DNA of 64,000 bases from the NCBI GenBank assembly GCA_951812925.1, contig OX638371.1, forward strand, positions 77,199,697 to 77,263,696, read 5' to 3'. Positions 1 to 10,289 of this stretch are shown piece by piece (the first letter of the stretch is position 1; every line of letters begins with the position of its first letter). This stretch comes from Calliopum simillimum. Taxonomy: Eukaryota > Arthropoda > Insecta > Diptera > Lauxaniidae. Under the pieces are notes generated by a model. The model saw only the letters and a program-made list of their open reading frames with translations, was not told the DNA's origin and ran no database searches. The translations under genes were made by a program, and so were the position numbers.

Positions 1-955
1 TTGTGAAATGACAAGTTGAAAGAAGTGTTGAACTCTTTTCGATAAATGTGCAACTTTACTGGATCAGGTGTGCTTTCTTTATAAAGCTCATACATTTTAG
101 ATAAGTTTAAATGACTTTCCAGATACTGTCTTGTCGAATTTGCTCTACAATAATGGGAGTCAAGTCTGGGAAACATATTTATATGATTGTGCACAATTTC
201 AATTTTTTCAGGCGCTATTACTTTTTTTACATGTTTTCCTCTTATATATCGCTTTGGGCAACCAGAGGATTGGTCATTGCAGTGCTTAAAATAATAATAT
301 ATTCGTTTTTCATTTATCGATAAAGTGTTTAAAAAAAACTTTTTACAGACTCTATATGTTGTGTTTCCTGAGTTGAGGTAAAATTTAAATGAATTTTTTC
401 TAATAGATCCAATAGATCTCTTTCTCTTTACTGGAAATCGTTTTACAAACTTACAGTAAAATTTTGGTTTCTCTTTGTCGGACAAGTTCCAAAATGATAT
501 GAAAATAATTTTCCTGTCTCCATCGGAAAAGTTTTTGGTACACTCATGCAAACAGTTGGGATCACATGGCTCCCTTATTTTTCTAGATGGCATAGTTTCT
601 CCTTTTTTATTTTTATATTCTTTTCCATGTTCGCGATTTTTCTTCCGAATATTCTGATTCCAATTTTCGGTCTTCTTCTGCCTCTTTCTTGAATGAAAAT
701 TAAAAAATTCGTGTGGCATTACGTTACCTGGTGATTCATTCGTCATACTCCTGTAATTCTCACCAAGCAACGTTTCTAATTCATTTGTTACTACGAAATC
801 AGGATCTTTAACGCAATCGTCGGAGTCTTTTAGGAAAATTGTTTATTAACTTTCTGTCCTATTTATTTATAAGTGAAATATTTACCAAAATCCGATTCTA
901 TGGAGAAATGGGAAACACAGTCTTCAAATTCTTCTTCAACTGGAATTTTGTTCAT
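1..955 (-). CDS. Transposon-type repeated protein, 5' part, two exons, cut by window edge
   Basis: Reading right to left, an ATG at 955-953 opens exon 1 (886-955, MNKIPVEEEFEDCVSHF...). A 59-bp intron at 827-885 has GTAAAT at the donor and CTAAAAG at the acceptor. Exon 2 (1-826) then stays open to the window edge, giving at least 298 residues with no stop. Residues after the splice are acidic (SDDCVKDPDF), followed by a basic stretch and a Cys cluster (CDPNCLHEC). Further on come FISFWNL, RGKH and HYCR motifs and a final FNLSFH. From memory this layout matches a large, repeated arthropod protein family that I take to be transposon-derived, but I cannot name the superfamily. No catalytic triad is visible because the C-terminus lies outside the window. 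The absence of stops makes it the least decayed coding unit here. It lies where a later Fhod intron is expected, on the same strand. Confidence 0.7.
827..885 (-). other. Short intron in the transposon-type gene
   Basis: On the minus strand the sequence reads GATTTTG then GTAAATATTT at the donor, and TTTTCCTAAAAG then ACTCC at the acceptor. The intron is 59 bp, a usual size for fly introns. It contains in-frame stops that splicing removes, and the join yields a continuous acidic N-terminus (ESDFD/SDDCV). Confidence 0.65.
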
Positions 956-1337
956 TGTCTTTTAAAAGTTGTTAAACTTAAAGCTGTCAATATGCTTGCA
1001 GTGAATCTTATACAAAATCTAATTTTATTTGTGAAAATTTTGTAGTAATACATTTAAAAGCTAACTTCATGTGGGAAATTATTTCAAATATAACAAGTAT
1101 AAAGTGTATCGCTATAAACTATATTATAGTATTAAATCTACATTTTCATTGAAACAAACTTACCGTAGTAAAGCTGGAGTTAGTTTTGAGAGCGGAGGCT
1201 CTATCCTCTTCAAAATACTAACAGAACGTTCGTATACCACTGGTTGATGTACTAATCCACTAATTGGCTTAAGTTTATACGCTTAGTAATGCATTGCATT
1301 AAAACAATAGTGAATTATTATATGATTCATATGCATA

Positions 1338-1591
1338 TACGGCAAAACAAAAATAACTAAAAAAAAATTTGAAAATATATGGAAAATTTGCCGTATATCC
1401 ATATTTTTGGCTTTTACGGCAAACTAAAAATTCAACTAGCTATTTTTGTGGATATACGGCAAAAGTCACACTCTATAACTCTGGATTGGAAAGAGATAGG
1501 ACGAAATGGATAAAATATTCAGAAAGAGCGTACTCGGAAACATAAAACTGCATCCTCAGTTGAAAATGCGTATTTTGGTGTTTACGGCAAA
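1338..1591. repeat. Five copies of TACGGCAAA behind the transposon-type gene
   Basis: TACGGCAAA occurs at 1338-1346, 1415-1423, 1455-1463 and 1583-1591 on the plus strand, and inverted (TTTGCCGTA) at 1387-1395. The cluster lies 400-640 bp upstream of the ATG at 955. Clustered short motifs near a transposase gene are typical of subterminal transposase-binding sites, for example in hAT elements. That role is inferred. No terminal inverted repeat was found. Confidence 0.6.
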
Positions 1592-2274
1592 GTAATACTC
1601 AGGCGACGATATGTATGTAAATATTTATATGGAAAACACTTTAAAGATACAGTATCTCATGCTCTTTGATATTTGCGGTTTTTATTTGTATGTATCTGGT
1701 ATATTATATATCAGAGATTTTATTTGTCATTTAAAAATAATGTAAAGAACTATAGCCAAGATCATTATAACCATATCATTATTAGCAATGTAATGCTGAT
1801 GTTGCAATATAGTGGGTGACAATTTAATTTTTCATATATGGGATGCAAAAAGATTAAATTTCGAGAAAAAAAACCACTAACAAAAGTTGAATATTATCTA
1901 CAACAAAGCAGTAATAACCGTACAATTGTCAGATCATAAATGGCATAATAAATAGCCATTGTTATTATTCTTTTGTATTGATTTATTTCTATATATATTA
2001 ATGAGACACCTTATGGCGTCTGCGTCTATTCAAATTACACTTTGCCTAATAAGTACCATCCCGGAACAAATTAAGCATGAAATTAACAAGCTTTTAATAT
2101 GTAAATGTAACTAAGTATACTGAGTTGAAGTAACTTAATGCCAAATGGCTAGTCTTTGCAGAAATGTTACTTGGACATTAGAGTTCATGAAATAATATTG
2201 TTGTTAAATCTTCGGGAAGTTTCGTAATTCAAAAATTATTGGCGTTTGAAAATTTTATTTCATGTAAGGAATAT

Positions 2275-3627
2275 AGCCCAGGAAAATAAGACATTTACTG
2301 CGAAAAAATTCCCAGTGGAAATTTTTCACCGGAATTGTCTTTATTTATGCATGATACACAAACTGTGAAAAGTCCATTGCAAAGTCGTGTGCGCATAAAA
2401 AGTTATTCGGGCTCAAAGGTCGCTAAAATCAGTTTTTTGCAAATATCTCGCTAATGCTAACATTTACAGAAAAATGTTGGCCTCCAATTTTGTAGCACAG
2501 GAAATTTCCTACAAAAGTACGTTAAAAGTATTTGCGTACAACTTCTAGTTTAGGAGATCACCTAATTTAAAAAGTTGTTAACAGTTATGATATGAAATAC
2601 TACCTATGAGTTCATATTAAAATATCTTACTTTTTAAATTGCAATAACTCTTCAATGAGAAGTTGTAAAAACAAAGTTAAAATGCCGTTTGAAAGATAAT
2701 TTAATTTTCTATATTTCGTACAAAATTTTTTTTTCGAACGGCTCATGACCTTAAAAATATTCTTGAATAACCGTTAAGGCCTCGAAATTACTGGTTTTTT
2801 AAGGATATCTGCGAATTGGTAAGTACTACGATAAAAAGTAATGGGACCAAATTTGTAGAGAATTACAAGATCTACAAAAAATAAGCGATATGTGTACACA
2901 TAGAAGAAACCGTTTAGAAGATATTTCAAAAAAACCCTTAAAATGCCAAAAAACCGGTTTCTATTGAATATCTTCTATACGGTTACTTCTATGTGTACAC
3001 ATATCGCTTATTTTTTGTAGATCTTGTAATTTTCTACAAATTTGGTCCCATTACTTTTTATCGTAGTACTTACCAATTCGCAGATATCCTTAAAAAACCA
3101 GTAATTTCGAGGCCTTAACGGTTATTCAAGAATATTTTTAAGGTCATGAGCCGTTCGAAAAAAAAATTTTGTACGAAATATAGAAAATTAAATTATCTTT
3201 CAAACGGCATTTTAACTTTGTTTTTACAACTTCTCATTGAAGAGTTATTGCAATTTAAAAAGTAAGATATTTTAATATGAACTCATAGGTAGTATTTCAT
3301 ATCATAACTGTTAACAACTTTTTAAATTAGGTGATCTCCTAAACTAGAAGTTGTACGCAAATACTTTTAACGTACTTTTGTAGGAAATTTCCTGTGCTAC
3401 AAAATTGGAGGCCAACATTTTTCTGTAAATGTTAGCATTAGCGAGATATTTGCAAAAAACTGATTTTAGCGACCTTTGAGCCCGAATAACTTTTTATGCG
3501 CACACGACTTTGCAATGGACTTTTCACAGTTTGTGTATCATGCATAAATAAAGACAATTCCGGTGAAAAATTTCGACTGCGAATTTTTTCGCACAGAAGC
3601 TCTTTTTTCGTCTTATTTTCCTGGGCT
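2275..3627. mobile_element. Foldback element, near-perfect 1.35 kb palindrome, AGCCCAGG ends
   Basis: The left arm (about 2275-2929) and right arm (about 2965-3627) are inverted copies with scattered mismatches around a loop of about 35 bp. The ends are AGCCCAGGAAAATAAGAC and its complement. AATAT lies directly outside both ends (2270-2274 and 3628-3632), a 5-bp target-site duplication. Near the left end the arms differ (2293-2320 against 3580-3609), so they are not identical mirror copies. No coding capacity is seen. A second copy at 54190 shares the ends and also has a 5-bp duplication. The superfamily is unknown. Confidence 0.85.
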
Positions 3628-3829
3628 AATATGCTTTTGAACGAGTAAATTTCCGAATTTCAAAGGTTCTGTCTTTTCGACAAGCTCCGTTATATAAAAA
3701 CATTTATATGGTGGGTAATGCTTTGAGTAATATACAGAAAATTACTTTAAGAAGACTAAGAGTATCCCACTATCGGATATAACATATATTTATAAGAGCG
3801 ATATAGAATCCTGACAATTGACGAATATT

Positions 3830-4290
3830 ATTGTTTAAAGATATTTTTAAAACTTTTTGATGCAACCTTCGTTGGTATAGCAATAATAATATTTAAAAGA
3901 CCGCCTCAAAAGTTCTTTTAAAATATAAGGCATGCGTTGCTTTGGGTCAATATTACTCAAGCGGTGTTTCCGGTCTGTATCATTCACCCATAATTTGATC
4001 GCTGAGCTTAGATTCCAGTTTTTCAAGCCTGAAAAGTTGAGGTAAATAAATCAAGAAAAATTCGATTGCGGAGAGGAGTTTTTATCCTATTACTTGCGCT
4101 AACAGATCGTTCACATTCGGTTGAATATGGCGTACCTACTGAAAGTGAACAAATCGAATGTGGTAAATTTTGAGCAACGATTTTCTTCGTATTAGTATAT
4201 GCTGCAATTACGAATTTTATTTTAGAAAAAAAAAAATGCTGATTTTTAATACTCTTAATATACCATTTTTTGATTAAGAGCAGCATTGTT
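3830..4290 (-). pseudogene. hAT transposase C-terminal relic
   Basis: On the minus strand, 4286-4023 reads a protein with the run ECERSVSASNRIKTPLRNRI. This resembles the Glu-Arg-Ser and Arg-Ile-Lys-x-x-Leu-Arg core of the hAT dimerisation domain. A further open stretch of about 60 codons lies at about 4032-3851 in another frame (NLSSAIKLWVNDTDRKHRL...). The join looks like a frameshift or a lost intron. It sits between the Fhod exon at 4380 and the palindrome. Decay is advanced, so the family assignment is moderate. Confidence 0.5.
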
Positions 4291-4379
4291 ACATTAAGAA
4301 GATCCCAAAGTGTGTAGAAGATCCCTCTATTTTAATTTTGATATGTACCACATACTACAATATACTTAGAGACACTCAC

Positions 4380-4489
4380 CTAGAATTAAGACCTTCGATT
4401 TCTTCCGCTTGTTCGGCTAAGGAGGATTCCAAATCCAAATATGCGCCGTAATCACCATCTTTGTAAACTTGTATAGCTGCATCGTCGAG
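4380..4489 (-). CDS. Fhod: Fhod formin, coding exon 2 of those visible
   Basis: The minus strand shows TTTCCAG before the exon and TCTAG/GTGAGT after it. The 110 bp encode LDDAAIQVYKDGDYGAYLDL, then ESSLAEQAEEIEGLNS plus two bases of the next codon. It enters in phase 0, matching the end of the exon at 26755. The product matches the N-terminal region of FHOD-family formins, where a basic residue followed by LDD and an acidic YLDLE...LAEQ segment precede the armadillo-like GTPase-binding/DID region. FHOD formins assemble actin filaments in muscle sarcomeres and stress fibres. The next exon, expected to start the helical repeat region, was not found in 1-4379. Confidence 0.9.
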
Positions 4490-4499
4490 CTGGAAATAA

Positions 4500-6058
4500 A
4501 AAAGAAAACACCAAATAAATTGAATGTTAATTAACCGAATTTTACATTTACAGAGTAATGGCCGGGAGGGGTAAAGGGGACAAAAATTTTATAAAAAATT
4601 TATACTTTACTTATAAATAAATACTTTTCGTCAAAAGCTGTCGGCGAGCGATAAAAAGATTTCAGTTTAAGGGGTTGAATGCCTTCAAACTTCATTGTAC
4701 AGTCTTGCACGTATCTTAAAGTGTTCGATGATTATAAGACTTGAGAAACATAAAAAGGCATCACAATGGCGTCAGATTGCATATAAATGAGAATTTCTTT
4801 GCGACACCACTAAAAACTGGTCGACATTCTTCAGTACAGTTGATAAATGAAAGTTGTTAATAGGGACAAAACGGTTCCCATTGTACGCAACTCCTTAAGA
4901 ATCACTCAAAAAAATAACTATATAATGCCACTGCAACTTTGTTCACCCTAAAACACTTCACCAAGAAAATAAATTCTCGGTCATTGTTATTTGATCGATT
5001 GGTTGATTAATCAAAAGTAGTTCAGACCAGGCGTCTGCGTCATTAACGTCAGTACGTGTAAGCATCGGCAAAGATCTTCAAACGAAATAAGGTAACATAT
5101 TAGAGTGGTACAAAAAAAAAAAAATGCTTCTTGAGCTATAATTGTGACCGTCGATTTGAAAAGGTACTTTATCTTCACTCACAAAATTTAGCAGTACAGC
5201 TGAAAATAAGAGATATGGTCAATTTTACCGGTTTTAAACAATGTTTTTTTGATATCTGTGGACTTTTGACAAATCAACCTAAGTCGAGATAAGACAATTT
5301 TCCAGGATTTTATTTCTAAATATAAAATTTAAATACGCTTCCATTGGTATAATCACCATGGTCTCTATGATTTCCTGTTCCAGAGATATAAGGGTGTCAC
5401 AATGTTCACGCAAGATTTAAACTTAGCGCCATTTGTGCGGTGAACTGTTATGAACCAAAAGAAAAAAATAATTTGATAGCTTACACATTAAGATTAGTAA
5501 AAATGTATAGAAAAAGATAGATGCAACGCTGCATCAACGAAATTAAGCCACATTATTGAAAAATAGTTAATCACTTTTAACGCTCTCCTGAAAAGTTGCC
5601 AATTTCGAGTTAGGTTGTTTTGTCAAAAGTCTACAGATATTAAAATATTTTGGGCAATCTACTAGTTCCAACCAAACAAAAAAATCTTGGTCACTACCAA
5701 TAAAAAGATGGGCGGTACACTAAAAACCCTAATGGAAAAGCAGAATTCTTAAAATTGTAAAATAATATGAATACCATTAAGCTGATCATATTATGGCAAG
5801 TTACTTTTATGATTCAAATGGATAGCATTTTAAAGGAGAAAGACCTCTTTGACATTCCGGAACAAAATTTTATTTAAATCGTTAATATGGGAACGCCTCA
5901 CTATAGAATAACCCATCTCCATCATGCTGAAAACCTTAAACAAACCACTACAATCATAACCAAATGGTCATCTTAACAATGTTTTTAGATATTAAAATAT
6001 TGTACGCAATCTATTAGTTCCAAGAAAGTCAAAAAATCTCAGCCACTACCAAACAACA
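4500..6058. other. Intronic, old dispersed repeats; no gene
   Basis: No open frame resembles a protein. A segment of about 45 bp at 5245-5290 recurs inverted at 5603-5650 (TTTTGACAAA...CAACCTAA). The stretch at 5635-5700 recurs directly at 5985-6055 (ATTAAAATATT, then CAATCTA and AGTTCCAA). These look like remains of a foldback repeat. Confidence 0.4.
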
Positions 6059-6855
6059 CTAGTAAGGGTGTTACCTTTGGCCTAGCCAAACATTAAATAC
6101 CCTACACAGCAGTATTTTGAAAATATTGCTAATATGGGAGAAGCCACGCCCTCCGTATTCACCCAGTTTTTTCTCAGAGTTTGCATTTATGGTTCTTAGT
6201 ATTTAAGTGAAATTTGGTTGGATTATCTGAAAAAATGTTTTCAGAATAGCGTTTTGAAGCTTTTGCTTATATGGGAGGAGCCACGCCCTCTTGTCCGATT
6301 CTATCCAGTTTTTGCTTAAAGCTTGCATTTATAGTTTTTAGTGTCTTAGTCAAATTTAGTTGGATTATCTCAAAAAACGTTTTCAGTACAGCGTTTTGAA
6401 GCTTTTGCTTATATGAGAGGTGCCACGTGCTCTCTTGTCCGAATTCGACCAGTTTTTGCTCAGAGCTTGCGCTGACAATTCGTAGTATTTATGTGTATTT
6501 TGGTTGCATTGTTGTGAAAAATACTCCAAAATTTGCATTCTGAAGATATTTTTTGTATGGGCGGTAGGCGTGTCCGTTGACCGATTTCGCTCATTTTTAA
6601 TCCCTCGATCTAACTTTTATGACGGAGGCTGTGTACCAAATTTCATTGAATTATCTTGCTTAGTTTTCCCAAAAAATGTATTTCCACACACAGCCAGCCA
6701 CCCAGCCAGCCAGCCAGACAGACGGACATGGCTATATCGACTCAGGAGGTGACGCTGATCAAGAATATATATTCTTTTCCATATCTGCCACGCCTCCTTC
6801 TCTGCGTTACAAACGGAAGGACAAAGTGAATATACCCTGAGTGTAGGGTATAAAA
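6059..6855 (+). mobile_element. mini-me/Helentron-like element, copy 1
   Basis: It starts CTAGTAAGGGTGT and ends GTGTAGGGTATAAAA. ATACCCTACAC near the start is the inverse of GTGTAGGGTAT at the end. The left part has about three units, period near 141 bp, each built round a GGGAGGTGCCACGCCC-like box (about 6137, 6280, 6417). The right part has a (CAGC)n tract, then CAGACAGACGGACATGGC, CTCAGGAGGTGACGCTGATC and AAGAATATATA. A conserved core between a GTCY-type and a TA-type proto-microsatellite matches what is known of dipteran mini-me elements. No protein is encoded. Confidence 0.7.
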
Positions 6856-6859
6856 AGAT

Positions 6860-9090
6860 CGACGGCAAACTACAAACATTTAAGGTGGCTTTGTCCAATT
6901 CTGGCTGAGATTTGTGCTAAATGGACTAACATATCCAGACGAATTATTGATATATTGGCTAGAAATATTCCAATCTACCTTTGACTTGTAAAAAAATGAA
7001 CGTCGTCCTGACTAAACTAAAAATATTTAACAACTTCGGTGTTTTGTTCCACTCTAAAATATATAAAATCCTATAAAAAACGAGATTGACAGTTTCAAAT
7101 CGCAATCAAGTCTGATTGGTAGTCACCTACTTTTCAACGTCGACAGCCGCAACAGCATCGGCAGCTGTTGCAGTTGTTGCCGTCGTCGTCGTCGTCGCTG
7201 TTGTTGTCTGATCGTGCGTTGCATTGTTAATTGCAAGCGTCCGCAAAAATCATCAACAACACGATGATTCTACGCGCGATCTGTTGTAATATTCTTCATC
7301 GTTTAAGATGAAAAAAAGCCCACTTCTTCTGAGCGAGTATTTTCCTTTCTTTTTTCATGGGTTGCATCTTGGTTGGATTTTTTGCACCAGTCATTTCTCT
7401 AACCAGATGAAAGTAATTATGTTGCTTTCATAGCAAAAATGCGTTATTAGTGTTGTTGGTATTTCTGGAACAATTACGTGAAATGACATGATGTGTTGGA
7501 TGTTGATGTGAGAAGAAACTGTTTGCTAATATGAGAAAAATTCCTTAAAGATATCCGGATAAAATAAATTTTAATTTGTTTTTTTTTTTTTGTTAATAAA
7601 GTCAACAAATAAAACCTTTAATTTAATTATATAAAAATGATTTATCCCCAACACACCCATATACTCAACTCATTCTCTTAATGATAAGTAATTCACTTGT
7701 TATGATAATATATTTTTTTTTCTTTTTCATTCCATTTTAATATGGCTACGATAAAATATTGCCAGCATTAAGCCCTATTTCCTTTAATAAGGAAGTTCTT
7801 TCTATGGCATATAATGGAGGCCGCACCTTTAACTCTTTTAAAAGCTCCGCTCCTTCCTTTGCGTGTGGTGTATGAGATTTTAAAGTATATTTTTTTCTTC
7901 TTATTGGTTATATTCTTTAAGTTTTGTTGGCTATTTTCAGCGCTGTAAGGATTGCACTTCGTAATTTTCTATTTATGATTAACATTTATGAATACTCAGT
8001 TTAAATAATGTTTGCTTTTTGAACGTCGTTTTTCGAGGTAACTGATATTACAGAACTGAAATTAGATATAAGTCAATAAGAAAAGCATTGCAAAAATTTA
8101 TTTCACAAATATTCAAAAAATAAAGCTTAAGATTCCATTTGAATTTTTTTAGTTTCCGCCAATTTTTAATGTTTAGCTTGGAATGCAAAGCTGTTTTGTT
8201 TTCTTAAATAAACTTTTGTTTATTTTTAAACATTCGTAGAAATGAAAAAAAAGCTATATCAATTGATTTCGTGTAGTATGATGATTAAAATTTTATTTAA
8301 AGCACAATAACTCTATCAAATTTGCCTTTTAAATACCTCACACAACGTAGAATGTTATTGTTGTTTTTGATTTATACCCTATACATAAACTGATAGATAG
8401 ACTCGGAACTCAGAAATTGCCGTTAAATTGAAATACAATACAATAAAATCGACTGTGCATTTTTCGACGAATGTCAATGTGACGACGACAGAAATAGAAT
8501 GTAAAGAAATCAAATTAAATTTACGAAAGTCGTACTTATAACACAATAACAACAATTGGTAATTTAATCGGTTTAGTCAATAAATAATGGGCAAAATTTT
8601 TTATTTTTTGTTTATTGACCGCAACACTGATGTCATGATTTATTTTGTACACAATTTTTGACATGAGTTCATTTACAAAAAAACAAACAAAAGAATTAAT
8701 TCCAAATAACAATAAAAACAAGATTTGAAATATATACTTACGAGTATATTGGTACTAAATAAATATATCTGCGCTAATGAGAAAAGACAATTTACATGAG
8801 TCGACTTAAGTTGCATAAGTGGAAATAAAGCCAATTTTCCTTCGGTAGTATTTGTAAGAACAAACAGGAAACAGTCCATAACTTCGTTTGTTTTAAGTCA
8901 ATTTCAGTTGTTTTAGGTAAATGTTAAGCTAACAACAAAGACCTCCAAACTTACAACTTTTTTCCCTTTCCTTATTTTACAATTGAGCATAGATGTTTGG
9001 GAACTTCTATTTATTTACAAATTTTTGATTGATTTTTTTTTTTTTCTAGAATGTCAGGAAACAATTCAATGCAATTATATATAATATCGT
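6860..9090. other. Intronic, no gene recognised; triplet repeats near 7.15 kb
   Basis: At 7145-7205 there is a run of GCAACA/GTCGTC/GTTGTT triplets in a less AT-rich island (7080-7300). On the minus strand it reads as CAACAACAGCGACGACG and ends AAAAGTAGGTGAC, which contains a weak donor. An alternative Fhod 5' exon is possible but not supported by any clear promoter element. The rest is AT-rich with homopolymers. Confidence 0.35.
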
Positions 9091-9814
9091 CCCTATACAA
9101 ATGAAAAGTACTAAGCCAGTTTTCCCGAGTTTTGAGTTATTTGGTTTTTCTGGTCTAAAATATTACAGGCTTTAGTTTGATAAGACTCATTTAGTCATAT
9201 CTCTGTTAAAAAGTGGTTGTTTTCATCATAAAAGTAAAAGCAAAACAACGATTTCCATACAAAAAAAAATAAATTTTTTGAACATCAAATATCTCAAAAC
9301 TTGAAAAACGGACTTGATACTTTTCACTTACTATGTATGCATGTATATATTGTCACTCATATGCCAGATTCAGAATTGAAATTATTGAAATTAAGCTATA
9401 GTAATAATAATAATGTTAAAATTGGTACCTGGAGACCGATCCTGTTCGGTCGACCATTTGATCTGGTCTTCTTTTAATTTTTATGAATTTTCAAATCTAG
9501 TTTCTTGACTCATGTGAAGTTGGCTCCGTGATTTTCGAAAACCAAATTTTTTTTAGAATTCTGGGTCCATTGGGAATAGTTCAGAAATTGAGGTGTACCT
9601 TTTTTTCCTAAGCGCCATGTTTTTCATGCAGAGGAGTTCTGATAACATTTTTGAGCTCACAAGAAAGAGTTCTGGAGTTTTTTATACTTTATACTTTTTT
9701 TTTTTTTGTGAAAAAGCAAATTTTTTTTTTTTTTTTTCAAATAAGTTTTAAACAAAAAACAAGTTTTGATAACAGATCTGGATAGTGCTCAAAGAGTTCT
9801 AAAGAAAATCTTCT

Positions 9815-10285
9815 TTACATTTTTCCGAATTATTTGTACTTTTCATTTTAATCGAAAAATCAAAAAAATTTTCGGTTTTTTTCCAATTATCTGAAAATTT
9901 AAATTTTATAGTAGAGGCAAATATCCGAAAAAGACTATAGATTAAAATGAAAAGTACAAATATTTCGGAAAAACGTTACTAGTATTTTCTTTATAAGTCT
10001 TTGAGCCCTATCCGGAATGTCAATCAGCACTCCTCTTCGAATAGCCTTTTTCGGATACTTAGTAAAAAAGCGAACGTTTTTTATAATTTTTCGATTAATA
10101 TGCAAAGTACAAATATGTTGCAAAAATTGTACTTAATATATTCCTTAAAACTCTTCGAGCGACCCTTAACTCCAATCAGAACACCTCTCCAATTAAAATT
10201 TTAATTTTCGGATACTTGGAGAAAAACCGAAACTTTTTTTTAATTTCGATTAAAATGAAAAGTACAAATATTTCGGAAAAATGCA
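9815..10285. repeat. Tandem/inverted repeat, period about 153 bp
   Basis: GATTAAAATGAAAAGTACAA followed by ATATTTCGG occurs near 9942, in altered form near 10094, and again near 10248, spaced about 153 bp. An inverted copy (TTTGTACTTTTCATTTTAAT) lies at about 9833. Between them are diverged segments with CGGATACTT and homopolymers. No termini or target duplication were found. Confidence 0.55.
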
Positions 10286-10289
10286 CAAC

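Noticed and set aside
1173..1262. Second hAT-like fragment (ERSVSILKRI on the minus strand) with a GTAAGT donor
   Set aside because: Only about 10 residues match and there is no context; it may equally be a 5' UTR exon of the gene starting at 955.
3895..4036. Possible third Fhod exon behind TTTTCAG at about 4036
   Set aside because: In the phase required by the 4380-4489 exon it meets a stop after about 16 codons and shows no FHOD similarity. A frame resembling a hAT C-terminus fits better.
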